A stretch of DNA of 11,615 bases, from NCBI GenBank assembly GCA_002327905.1, contig DCUY01000027.1:1-11615 (forward strand). The letters are read 5' to 3'. Shown here piece by piece: positions 1 to 6,585 of this stretch. The stretch is from Caldifarciminota bacterium UBA2202 (GTDB lineage: Bacteria > Hydrothermota > 32-111). Numbering within the stretch: the stretch's first letter is position 1; each line of letters opens with the position of its first letter. The translations under genes and the position numbers were made by a program. The notes under the pieces were generated by a model that did no database searches, was not told where the DNA came from, and saw nothing but the letters and a program-made list of their open reading frames with translations.

Positions 1-989
1 CTGTTTTCAGGCTCCACAATCTGCGCAATATAAGCTCTGTATATTCCTTCCGAGAGACCGTAATATACTCCATAAAGGAAAAATAAAATCCAAATCATGT
101 AGAGTTTATTTGCGAATGCGAATCCCATATAAAGTGCTCCGTAAAAGAAAAATGAAAATGCAATTATTCTTGTTCTTCCGATTTTATCAGACAATCTTCC
201 AAAAACAATTGAAAAAAAGGAGGATGATATATTGTAAACAACCCACAAAATCGGTATCAACGCAATATTTGTAAGTCCCGTCTCCTTTGCCTTCAGAAGC
301 AAAAATGAATTTGAAGAGTTGCCGAATGAGAAGATTATGCAGGCAATCAAAAATAGAATGAATCTCTTTGATTTAAGCCCTGCATACTTCAGCTCCTTCT
401 GTTTTTTTATAAATTCTCCTGTCTCCTTAACAAATGGAATGAAAAATAAAGCAACCAGAGCGGGAATCAAAGAGAGCAAAAATACATATCTCATGCCTCT
501 CTCTTTATCAACGAACAAAGCAAGAATAATGAATGCAAGAAGAGGACCCCAGATTGCTCCGAGTCGGTCCATGGCTCTGTTGAATCCGAATGCCGTGCCC
601 TGTTTTGATGCATCAACTGATGTTGAAAGAATCGCATCTCGCGGAGGAGTTCTCACTGCCTTTCCGATTTTATCCGAAAATCTCACGAACAAGACTATAA
701 GCCATGAATTTGCTATAAAGAGAAACGGCTTCGTTATTGCGGAGAGAGCATAGCCCCAGAATACAAACTCCTTCCTTTTGTTGAGTTTGTCCGAAAGAGC
801 TCCGAATACAGAGCGGAGCAGAGAGGCGACTGCTTCGGCTATTCCCTCTATTATTCCTATTATGGTCTTGCTTGCTCCTATCTTCTCTAAAAAATCTGGA
901 AGAAGCGGATAAACCATGTGAGATGCAGTGTCAGTGAAGAGAGAGACCATTGACAGGAGAAAGACATTTCCTTTGAGTGTGTTTTTCAT
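1..989 (-). CDS. MFS transporter, C-terminus cut by window start
   Basis: Inner-membrane major facilitator superfamily carrier, substrate unknown. The frame is open from the ATG at 989 to the window start (329 codons), so roughly the last 60-80 residues of a typical 390-400 aa protein are missing. An MFS motif A (GALSDKLNKRKE) lies at residues 63-74. A conserved loop RTPPRDA follows at 113-119, then GTAFGFNRAMDRLGAIWGP at 131-149, typical of the branch with 'GKxxRTxPRDA'. A second motif-A-like loop (GRLSDKIGRTR) occurs in the C-terminal half. Hydrophobic segments alternate with short charged loops throughout. The start is 7 nt after the stop of the upstream AEC permease and has only a weak GAG-type ribosome site, so it is probably translated as the last gene of that operon. 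The family call is firm; the substrate cannot be inferred. Confidence 0.88.
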   Translation of the reverse strand, partial: MKNTLKGNVFLLSMVSLFTDTASHMVYPLLPDFLEKIGASKTIIGIIEGIAEAVASLLRSVFGALSDKLNKRKEFVFWGYALSAITKPFLFIANSWLIVLFVRFSDKIGKAVRTPPRDAILSTSVDASKQGTAFGFNRAMDRLGAIWGPLLAFIILALFVDKERGMRYVFLLSLIPALVALFFIPFVKETGEFIKKQKELKYAGLKSKRFILFLIACIIFSFGNSSNSFLLLKAKETGLTNIALIPILWVVYNISSSFFSIVFGRLSDKIGRTRIIAFSFFFYGALYMGFAFANKLYMIWILFFLYGVYYGLSEGIYRAYIAQIVEPEN

Positions 990-996
990 AAATTTC

Positions 997-1932
997 TCAT
1001 TTTATAAGCAGATTGTAAACAGTTATCATTATTGGAATTGAAACAAGGGATATGATGAATGAAAATAGAAGAAATTGGTTTGCGATTGATTTATTACCTC
1101 CAGCCCTCTCTACAAGTATGGGAGTCGCAGTTATAGGAGGAACAGCGGATTCGAGAAGAAGTATGAGTGCGACATTTTCTGGCGGCTTTATGAAATATAT
1201 AAGAATCAATACAATCATGGGAAACAAAAAATTTTTTATAAGAACAAATTTTGCCGCATCTGCTTTTTCAATTTTCTCTCTTTTTGCAAAGTCAGTATAA
1301 ATATTTCCGCCGAGAATCAGCATTAAAAGAGGAATCGACATTGAACCCACCATTGACAGAGCAGTGATAACAGGCTTCGGCACAAGCCATGCTCCTTTAA
1401 AAAGCACTATGATTACTGCAAGGAGAACCGAAACAAGGACGGGATGAAAAATCTTCTTCAGATCAAAAGTTTTCTTTGCTTTCGGAAAGAAAAGATAATA
1501 TGTATTGAAGAGAAAAGCCGCATAAAACATTGTAAAGAAGAAAACATCTATCACGAGATGCGAGTAGCTCGGTATTGTTGCAAAAATTGCGAGAGGGAAA
1601 AATATTCCGTTTTGAAAGAAGAGGGATATTCTGAATTCCGATTTGTTTTCCTTTGATGAAAATATGGAGAATGCCATTGTGAGAATGAACAGCAGAAGAG
1701 TCAAACCCACCCACCAGAGAGGCAGAGCCCACCATTCAGGGTAGGCTTTTACATCAAAATTTCTTATCACATCCGAGAATATCATTGCAGGAAGAGCCAC
1801 CTCAAGAGAGAGTGTTGATAGTACTGAGAAGACAGTATCAGTCATCATTCTCTTTGATACAATCCACCACCCGATTATTCCTATAAAGAAGAGAGTAAAT
1901 ACCGCTCCGAATGTATTTGCAAAAACACTCAT
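997..1932 (-). CDS. AEC family (auxin efflux carrier-type) permease
   Basis: A 311-aa membrane protein of the AEC/PF03547 family. Bacterial members move malate, malonate or other small organic anions; the substrate here is unknown. It has about ten hydrophobic segments. The N-terminal half carries the conserved proline segment SLEVALPAMIF (residues 42-52). The C-terminal half carries LILGGNIY (205-212) and the ESAVPPITATPILVERAGG stretch (261-279), which corresponds to the conserved crossover helix of the family. Length is normal. The ATG at 1932 has no Shine-Dalgarno, and an in-frame TGA lies three codons upstream, so no earlier start is possible. The start overlaps the stop of a 19-codon leader ORF (ATGA), which suggests coupled translation. 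The MFS gene follows 7 nt downstream. Confidence 0.87.
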   Translation of the reverse strand: MSVFANTFGAVFTLFFIGIIGWWIVSKRMMTDTVFSVLSTLSLEVALPAMIFSDVIRNFDVKAYPEWWALPLWWVGLTLLLFILTMAFSIFSSKENKSEFRISLFFQNGIFFPLAIFATIPSYSHLVIDVFFFTMFYAAFLFNTYYLFFPKAKKTFDLKKIFHPVLVSVLLAVIIVLFKGAWLVPKPVITALSMVGSMSIPLLMLILGGNIYTDFAKREKIEKADAAKFVLIKNFLFPMIVLILIYFIKPPENVALILLLESAVPPITATPILVERAGGNKSIANQFLLFSFIISLVSIPIMITVYNLLIK

Positions 1933-1988
1933 ATTTTTTCAGAGGATACATTGAATGTTTTTAGAAAACCGAATGACTTCAACTTCAT
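1929..1988 (-). CDS. 19-aa leader ORF coupled to AEC permease
   Basis: Short ORF reading MKLKSFGFLKTFNVSSEKI. It starts with ATG at 1988 behind a good AGGAG (1998-2002, spacing 9 nt). Its TGA stop overlaps the permease ATG as ATGA. The permease itself lacks a ribosome site, so ribosomes finishing this ORF could re-initiate there. The peptide is basic and has no recognised domain. It could be a coupling leader or a small protein in its own right. The start/stop geometry is visible; the role is inferred. Confidence 0.5.
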   Translation of the reverse strand: MKLKSFGFLKTFNVSSEKI

Positions 1989-2036
1989 TGCTCTTTTCTC
2001 CTGATTAATATTCAAAACAAAATTTCAAAACCCGCA

Positions 2037-2083
2037 TTTATATTTTTTATAAGCAATTAAACTCAAAATATCCGTCAAGTCAA
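2037..2083 (-). promoter_or_regulatory. Candidate sigma-70 promoters for the AEC-MFS operon
   Basis: On the minus strand there are two overlapping options. One is TTGAGT (2061-2066), an 18-nt spacer and TATAAA (2037-2042). The other is TTGACT (2078-2083) followed 17 nt later by the poorer TTAATT. The first would give a leader of about 40 nt before the 19-codon ORF. I cannot choose between them by eye. Confidence 0.42.
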
Positions 2084-2137
2084 TACCCCCCCATTTTCCA
2101 TCATCTCCCTCCCCCGTATCTTCTTATTTTTAATATA
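2084..2137. other. G/C-run segment between promoter and repeat
   Basis: The plus strand has C7 (2086-2092), CCC (2107-2109) and C5 (2111-2115), so the minus strand has matching G-runs just upstream of the -35 TTGACT. The rest, to 2137, is AT-rich. No ORF or RNA gene is seen in the stretch between the leader ORF and mazG. Confidence 0.4.
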
Positions 2138-2177
2138 TTTATATGGGGGACGGTGTATCATTTTTATCACGATTTTA
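2138..2177 (+). repeat. 40-bp inverted repeat, left copy
   Basis: This 40-bp sequence starts TTTATATGGGGGACGGTG and is repeated without mismatch in opposite orientation at 4960-4999. The sequences beyond both ends differ. The copy overlaps the mazG 3' end: 2167-2177 supplies the TGA stop and the last two codons plus two bases of the third. Inside is a TATCA direct repeat (2156-2160, 2165-2169). The pair encloses the isc-mazG operon. Confidence 0.93.
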
Positions 2178-2913
2178 CACGATTCCAAAATGTATCCATC
2201 TCAGTCAAATTTAAATCTTCCATTTTTTTTCCTTCTTTTTCCAATAACTTCTCCATTTTCTTAAAACGCGAGGCAAATTTCTTTGTGCTCTTTCTTAATG
2301 CTATTTCTCCGTCGATTCCGAGCCGGTTTGCAAGATGAGATACAGTAAAGAGCAGGTCTCCTATTTCATCCTCTCTTTCCTTAAGATTATTGGCATTCTT
2401 AATTTCTTCAATCTCTTCATTTATCTTTTCATATACTCCGTCAATTTTGTCCCATTCAAATTTTTTCGCAGATGCCCTTCTCTGAATTTTTGATGAGAAA
2501 ATCAAGGCAGGAAGATACGACGGCAGGTCATCCATTACTGATTTATGCTTTTTTTCTTTTTTCTTTATCTCAACCCATTTATTCAGAACTTCCTTATCCG
2601 TCTTTGCGCTTCCGTTTGAAAAGACATGAGGGTGCCGCCTCTTCATTTTATCTGACAAATTGTCAATCACATCATCAATTGTGAATTTTTTTTTCTCTTC
2701 AGATATTGCGCTATGGAGCATAACCTGCAGAAGAACATCTCCGAGCTCGTCTTTTATTTTTTCATCATCCCTCTTGTCAATCGCATCAGTCAGTTCATGC
2801 GCCTCTTCAATAACGTATCTGCGCAGAGTTTTGTGCGTCTGTTTTTTGTCCCAAGGGCACTCCCTGCGGAGTCTTTTTATAATCTTTTCAAGCTGATCAA
2901 ATTTTTTGCTCAT
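2167..2913 (-). CDS. mazG: Nucleoside triphosphate pyrophosphohydrolase MazG
   Basis: A 248-aa cytosolic MazG that hydrolyses (d)NTPs to NMPs and pyrophosphate, a house-cleaning activity that in E. coli also affects ppGpp levels. It has two MazG domains. In the N-terminal one, CPWDKKQTH (19-27) is followed by the metal-binding EEAHE (36-40) and DELGD (55-59), then the conserved RRHPHVF (92-98). In the C-terminal one, EEIEEI (166-171) and DEIGD (182-186) repeat the EExxE/ExxD pattern. The length is slightly below E. coli MazG (about 263 aa), and the protein ends WNRVKS, where the stop lies inside the 40-bp repeat, so the tail may have been replaced. The start overlaps the iscU 3' end by 17 bp, making mazG the last gene of the isc operon. 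The family call is firm. Confidence 0.94.
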   Translation of the reverse strand: MSKKFDQLEKIIKRLRRECPWDKKQTHKTLRRYVIEEAHELTDAIDKRDDEKIKDELGDVLLQVMLHSAISEEKKKFTIDDVIDNLSDKMKRRHPHVFSNGSAKTDKEVLNKWVEIKKKEKKHKSVMDDLPSYLPALIFSSKIQRRASAKKFEWDKIDGVYEKINEEIEEIKNANNLKEREDEIGDLLFTVSHLANRLGIDGEIALRKSTKKFASRFKKMEKLLEKEGKKMEDLNLTEMDTFWNRVKS

Positions 2914-3289
2914 TCTTTTTCTCTTCCTCTCTCTTTCTATAATCCTCTATAGCCATTTTAATTCCGTCCTCAGCTAAAACGGAACAGTGCATTTTCAAAG
3001 GCGGCAGTCCTCCGAGTTTGTCAGCCACCTCTTTGTTTGAGAGAGCAAGGGCCTCTTCAATTGTCTTTCCCTTAATTAAATCAGTTGTCATTGAAGATGA
3101 GGCAATTGCCGCAACGCATCCGAATGTTTCAAATGAAACATCCGTAATTACATTATTTTCAACCTTTATGTAGATTATCATTTCATCCCCGCACTGCGGA
3201 TTTCCAACTTTGCCCACTCCTGAGGGATTCTCCATTTTACCCACATTATGCGGGTTCCTGAAATGGTCCATTACTGTCTGGCTGTACAT
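2897..3289 (-). CDS. iscU: Iron-sulfur cluster scaffold IscU
   Basis: A 130-aa IscU/NifU-N-type scaffold on which [2Fe-2S]/[4Fe-4S] clusters are built from IscS-derived sulfur. The three ligand cysteines are present: C33 in NPQCGD with the adjacent D35, C58 in TFGCVAAIASSS, and C102 in MHCS preceded by H101. The usual opening YSQTVMDHFRNPHNVG is present. The C-terminus is a charged tail (KREEEKKNEQKI). No NifU central ferredoxin or C-terminal Nfu domain is attached, so this is the IscU form. The ATG is preceded by AGGAG, which overlaps the iscS TAG stop (gap 8 nt), and the 3' end overlaps mazG by 17 bp. Confidence is high. Confidence 0.96.
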   Translation of the reverse strand: MYSQTVMDHFRNPHNVGKMENPSGVGKVGNPQCGDEMIIYIKVENNVITDVSFETFGCVAAIASSSMTTDLIKGKTIEEALALSNKEVADKLGGLPPLKMHCSVLAEDGIKMAIEDYRKREEEKKNEQKI

Positions 3290-3297
3290 AAATTCTC

Positions 3298-4452
3298 CTA
3301 TTTATATGGTGAAATTTTTCTGATTTTTTCTACTACGGATTTGACTTTGTCTATGGTGTAGTCAATCTCCTCCTCTGTCGTGTATTTGCTCAAAGAAAAT
3401 CTGACTGAGCCGTGGCTTGTCGTGTGGTCTCTTCCCATTGCCATAATTACATGACTCGCTTCAAGACTTCCTGATGTGCATGCCGAGCCGGTTGAGACTG
3501 CTATGCCAAATTCATCAAGAGAGAAGAGTATTGACTCTCCCTCTATTCCGACAAAAGAAATATTTAACGTGTTGAATACGCTGTTATCAGGAGTATTCAG
3601 AAGTATGTTGCCGATATTTTTAGTGATACCCGCTTTCAGCCTTTCCTTCAGCATTGTCTGTTTTGCTCTGTGTTCGTCAATATCTCTGTATGCAATTTCA
3701 AGAGCCTTTGCCACTGCGACTATATACGGCACATTCTCAGTTGACGGCCTGACGCTCAATTCGTGATGCCCTCCGTGAAAAAGAGGTATGGGGTTTATTC
3801 CGGTTCTTTTATAGAGTATGCCGATTCCTTTTGGGGCATGAAACTTGTGGCCTGACAGAGAAAGCATGTCAACATTGAGTTTTTTTACATCCAAAGTAAG
3901 CTTCCCCGCACCTTGAACTGCGTCAGTGTGAAAATAAATTTCTCTTTCTTTGGCGATTTTTCCTATCTCTTCAATCGGCTGTATAGCCCCTGTTTCATTA
4001 TTTGCATACATTACTGAAATAAGAATTGTCTCGGGTTTGATGAGAGATTTCAAATGGTCAACATCAACTATACCGTCTTCACCCACTTTGGCTATGTCAT
4101 AGGTGAAGCCCTCTTTTGCGAGATGCTCCACACTCTTCAGCACCGCATGATGCTCTATTGCGGATGTTATTATATGATTTCCTTTATTTTTGTATCGCCT
4201 TGCAACACCCTTTACTGCTATATTATCAGACTCTGTGCCGGAGCCTGTGAAAAAAACATCCCTCGGTTCGCAGTTTAGTATAGATGCCACTCTCTTTCTC
4301 GAGTCCTCGACAGCGCTTCTTGCATTCTGTCCTAAAGTATAGAGAGAGGAGGGATTGCCGTAATCATCTTTAAGATATTTCATCATTGATTCGACAACTT
4401 CCTTATCAACTTTGGTAGTTGCATTATTATCGAGATAAACCGACTTTTCCAT
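3298..4452 (-). CDS. iscS: Cysteine desulfurase IscS/NifS
   Basis: A 384-aa PLP-dependent cysteine desulfurase that converts cysteine to alanine and hands persulfide sulfur to IscU. Numbering from the chosen ATG, the key residues are: N-terminal VYLDNNATT, phosphate-loop TGSGTESDN, ring-stacking His in EHHAV (H102), D177 in HTDAVQ, the PLP lysine K203 in SGHKFH, and the active-site cysteine C325 in STGSACTSG. The GGHHE..VRPSTENV segment is a known variant of the usual GGGQE..RR.GTENV. The start is ATG at 4452 because AAGGAG (4459-4464) is 6 nt upstream. A TTG at 4458 lies directly against that site and is not credible. The start overlaps the iscR 3' end by 26 bp. The order iscR-iscS-iscU is the minimal ISC operon, without hscA, hscB, fdx or iscA here. 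Confidence 0.96.
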   Translation of the reverse strand: MEKSVYLDNNATTKVDKEVVESMMKYLKDDYGNPSSLYTLGQNARSAVEDSRKRVASILNCEPRDVFFTGSGTESDNIAVKGVARRYKNKGNHIITSAIEHHAVLKSVEHLAKEGFTYDIAKVGEDGIVDVDHLKSLIKPETILISVMYANNETGAIQPIEEIGKIAKEREIYFHTDAVQGAGKLTLDVKKLNVDMLSLSGHKFHAPKGIGILYKRTGINPIPLFHGGHHELSVRPSTENVPYIVAVAKALEIAYRDIDEHRAKQTMLKERLKAGITKNIGNILLNTPDNSVFNTLNISFVGIEGESILFSLDEFGIAVSTGSACTSGSLEASHVIMAMGRDHTTSHGSVRFSLSKYTTEEEIDYTIDKVKSVVEKIRKISPYK

Positions 4453-4852
4453 AATCAACTCCTTTTATAAAATCATCTATCGTATATTTTCTGAAGATCT
4501 CTCTCACATCACTGTTTAATTTATGCATTGTAAAATTTATCATGCATCCCGCGTGAAGAGTGCATGATTTGTTATAAACGCACTCTATCATGTCCTTCTT
4601 TTCATCCAAATCATTTAAAAGTTTATCAAGATTTATCTCTGAAGGTTTTTTATTTAAAATATATCCTCCCTTCGGACCCATGATGCTTTTAACATAGCTG
4701 AACTTTTCAAGTTCACGCATGACCTTTCTTGTGAACGGCTCTGAGAATGATGATTCCCTTGCAATTGTTTTAACTGAAACAATCTTATTTTTATTCTTTC
4801 CAATTACTGTGAGAATTGAGATTGCACAACCGGCTTTTTTTGTTATTTTCAT
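4427..4852 (-). CDS. iscR: Rrf2-family Fe-S regulator, IscR-like
   Basis: A 141-aa winged-helix Rrf2 regulator, first gene of the isc operon. The N-terminal half fits Rrf2 DNA-binding domains: the recognition-helix region SSFSEPFTRKVMRELEKFSYV (residues 35-54) is followed by the wing motif GPKGGY (59-64). Three cysteines at C91, C97 and C103 match the spacing of the E. coli IscR [2Fe-2S] ligands (C92, C98, C104). The fourth IscR ligand, a His three residues after the last Cys, is not at that position (N106/F107 here; H100 and H110 are nearby), so the cluster may be held differently. The ATG at 4852 has AAAGG 8 nt upstream, inside the dyad at 4852-4878. Autoregulation through that dyad, with cluster status setting iscSU expression, is the likely logic (inferred). 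Confidence 0.92.
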   Translation of the reverse strand: MKITKKAGCAISILTVIGKNKNKIVSVKTIARESSFSEPFTRKVMRELEKFSYVKSIMGPKGGYILNKKPSEINLDKLLNDLDEKKDMIECVYNKSCTLHAGCMINFTMHKLNSDVREIFRKYTIDDFIKGVDYGKVGLSR

Positions 4853-4878
4853 ATATTATACCTTTTTGGTATAATATA
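4852..4878 (-). promoter_or_regulatory. Operator dyad in front of iscR
   Basis: A perfect inverted repeat with 11-bp arms (core ATATTATACC / GGTATAATAT) and a 5-nt spacer. It overlaps the candidate -10 element, the expected transcription start and the AAAGG ribosome site, and it abuts the ATG. This is where an autorepressing Rrf2 protein would bind. It does not match the E. coli IscR type 1 consensus, so the assignment rests on position and symmetry. Confidence 0.72.
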
Positions 4879-4900
4879 ACATTTTTCTAAAAAAAGTCAA
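4873..4900 (-). promoter_or_regulatory. Promoter of iscR-iscS-iscU-mazG
   Basis: TTGACT (4895-4900), a 16-nt spacer and TATATT (4873-4878) on the minus strand. The -10 lies in the operator dyad. The -35 region reads GTATTGACTTTTTTT, closely matching the promoter of the minus-strand glutamate dehydrogenase (GTCTTGACTTTTTTT). Confidence 0.65.
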
Positions 4901-4959
4901 TACTTTTGGGAGAATTTCACACTGATAAATGTGGGATATATTTATTTTAATATATTCCT

Positions 4960-4999
4960 TAAAATCGTGATAAAAATGATACACCGTCCCCCATATAAA
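4960..4999 (-). repeat. 40-bp inverted repeat, right copy
   Basis: Exact reverse complement of 2138-2177. It lies between the iscR promoter and the terminator of the minus-strand glutamate dehydrogenase. No transposase gene lies between the copies. The GGGGGAC run faces outward in both copies, the arrangement expected for ends of a mobile unit. Confidence 0.93.
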
Positions 5000-5008
5000 G
5001 CAATAAAT

Positions 5009-5031
5009 AAAGGGCGGTTAGACCGCCCTTT
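5009..5031 (-). terminator. Rho-independent terminator of minus-strand gdh
   Basis: A 10-bp perfect stem (AAAGGGCGGT / ACCGCCCTTT) with a 3-nt loop, followed on the minus strand by a T-rich tail (TTTATTTATT). It sits 25 bp past the gdh stop codon. Confidence 0.85.
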
Positions 5032-5056
5032 GTTTGAGAAGAATAAAATTCTGTTA

Positions 5057-6397
5057 TTATACGTGGCCCTGATCAATCATTGAATCAGCCACTTTCAAGA
5101 ATCCTGCGATGTTTGCTCCATTGACATAATTTCCGGGTGTTCCGAATCTCTCTGCCGCATCAACGCATGACACATGGATGCCCTTCATTATTTCTTGGAG
5201 TCTCTTGTCAACCTCTTCTTTAGGCCATTTCAAACGCATTGAATTCTGCGACATCTCAAGTCCGCTCGTCGCGACTCCGCCTGCATTCGACGCCTTTCCG
5301 GGAGCATACATTATCTTATTGTCTAAAAATGCCTTGACTGCTTCGGGTGTTGATGACATGTTTGAACCTTCAACCACGCATCTGCATCCGTTCTTAATAA
5401 GCATTTTTGCGTCATTGTCATCAAGCTCATTCTGTGTTGCGCACGGGAGAGCCACATCAGTCCTTTCGCTCCAAGGCCTCTTATTCTCTGTAAATTTCAC
5501 TTTAAACTTGTCAGCATAATCCTTAACCATGTCTCTTCCTGATGAACGCATCTCAAGGAGATAATCTATCTTTTCTCCCTGTATTCCTGCAGGGTCGAAG
5601 ATATATCCGTCAGGACCGGAGAGAGTCACGACTTTTGCTCCAAGCTCTGTCGCTTTTTTTGCCGCTCCCCAAGCGACATTTCCAAATCCGCTGAGCGCCA
5701 CCGTCTTTCCTGCAAGAGAATCATTTCTTGATTTAAGCATCTCTTCTGCGAAATATACTACTCCGAATCCTGTCGCCTCAGGACGAACAAGAGAGCCGCC
5801 CCAGTTCTGCCCCTTTCCTGTCAGGACTCCTGTAAATTCATTTGTAATTCTTTTATACTGTCCGAACATGAAGCCTATCTCTCTGCCTCCGACTCCTATG
5901 TCACCAGCGGGAACATCAGTGTCTGCACCGATGTGTCTGTATAATTCAGTTATGAATGACTGGCAGAAACGCATTACCTCTCCATCCGATTTTCCTCTCG
6001 GATCAAAATCGCTTCCGCCCTTTCCTCCGCCCATAGGAAGTCCGGTGAGCGAGTTTTTGAAAATCTGCTCAAAGCCCAAGAACTTCAATATCGAGAGAGT
6101 GACTGAAGAATGAAACCTGAGTCCGCCCTTATAAGGACCTATTGCAGAATTGAATTCAACTCTGTAGCCTCTGTTAAGCTGAAACTCTCCCTTATCATCA
6201 GTCCAAGGCACGCGAAACATAATTGTTCTCTCAGGTTCGATAATTCTTTCGAGAATCTTGTACTTTTTATATTTCGGTTCTTTTTCAATTACGACTGACA
6301 GGGACTCAAGCACTTCAGTGACTGCCTGTATGAATTCCTTTTCCCAAGGATATCGCTGCTTGACTTCGTCAATAACCTTACCCACGTAAGCGTTCAT
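5057..6397 (-). CDS. gdhA: Glutamate dehydrogenase, hexameric, NAD-type signature
   Basis: A 446-aa cytosolic glutamate dehydrogenase (glutamate + NAD(P)+ to 2-oxoglutarate + ammonium), full length for the 50-kDa hexameric class. All substrate and catalytic residues known from Clostridium symbiosum GDH are present: K90 (YKGGLRF), K114 (FKNS), K126 (GGGKGG), D166 (PAGD), R205 and S378. The Rossmann motif is GFGNVAWGAAKK (237-248) and strand 2 ends in LSGPDGYI (259-266), as I recall the C. symbiosum NAD enzyme. F238 and P262 are the residues tied to NAD preference there. The ATG follows AGGAGG at 7 nt. The gene is transcribed away from a paralog at 6586, with which it shares the promoter region. 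A catabolic, NAD-linked role is inferred from the cofactor residues. Confidence 0.95.
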   Translation of the reverse strand: MNAYVGKVIDEVKQRYPWEKEFIQAVTEVLESLSVVIEKEPKYKKYKILERIIEPERTIMFRVPWTDDKGEFQLNRGYRVEFNSAIGPYKGGLRFHSSVTLSILKFLGFEQIFKNSLTGLPMGGGKGGSDFDPRGKSDGEVMRFCQSFITELYRHIGADTDVPAGDIGVGGREIGFMFGQYKRITNEFTGVLTGKGQNWGGSLVRPEATGFGVVYFAEEMLKSRNDSLAGKTVALSGFGNVAWGAAKKATELGAKVVTLSGPDGYIFDPAGIQGEKIDYLLEMRSSGRDMVKDYADKFKVKFTENKRPWSERTDVALPCATQNELDDNDAKMLIKNGCRCVVEGSNMSSTPEAVKAFLDNKIMYAPGKASNAGGVATSGLEMSQNSMRLKWPKEEVDKRLQEIMKGIHVSCVDAAERFGTPGNYVNGANIAGFLKVADSMIDQGHV

Positions 6398-6420
6398 AAA
6401 AAAACCTCCTATATATATTT

Positions 6421-6431
6421 TTTAACGCTCT
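6421..6431 (-). repeat. Shared gdh leader motif, copy in minus-strand gene
   Basis: The 11-mer AGAGCGTTAAA, read on the minus strand, lies 11 nt before the AGGAGG of the minus-strand gdh. The same 11-mer lies in the plus-strand gdh leader at 6562-6572, so the two form an inverted repeat across the divergent promoter region. Confidence 0.7.
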
Positions 6432-6473
6432 GAAATCGAAAACCATCTGCGCCTATTAGCGAAGATTATGAAT

Positions 6474-6501
6474 ATATTATCTATTAATGAAAAAAAGTCA
6501 A
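6474..6501 (-). promoter_or_regulatory. Promoter of minus-strand gdh
   Basis: TTGACT (6496-6501), a 16-nt spacer and TAATAT (6474-6479) on the minus strand. This gives a leader of roughly 70 nt containing the shared 11-mer. Its -35 box is 22 nt from the -35 box of the divergent promoter. Confidence 0.55.
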
Positions 6502-6523
6502 GACCCATGAATGCAGAATAATA

Positions 6524-6552
6524 TTGACTTATTCTTATCATAGTTATATAAT
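6524..6552 (+). promoter_or_regulatory. Promoter of plus-strand gdh
   Basis: TTGACT (6524-6529), a 17-nt spacer and a perfect TATAAT (6547-6552). Transcription should start near 6559, just before the shared 11-mer, giving a leader of about 27 nt ahead of AGGAGG (6576-6581). Confidence 0.82.
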
Positions 6553-6561
6553 CTCCCATTA

Positions 6562-6572
6562 AGAGCGTTAAA
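6562..6572 (+). repeat. Shared gdh leader motif, copy in plus-strand gene
   Basis: AGAGCGTTAAA directly after the predicted transcription start and 3 nt before the AGGAGG. It is identical to the motif in the divergent gdh leader. It may be an operator or mRNA element common to both genes, or a relic of gene duplication. Confidence 0.7.
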
Positions 6573-6585
6573 CAAAGGAGGTTTC

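Noticed and set aside
4453..4458. TTG start adding two residues to iscS
   Set aside because: It touches the Shine-Dalgarno directly, whereas the ATG at 4452 has ideal 6-nt spacing.
2138..4999. Calling the inverted-repeat block an insertion sequence
   Set aside because: There is no transposase or integrase inside; only the repeat structure is supported, so mobility is left as a hypothesis.
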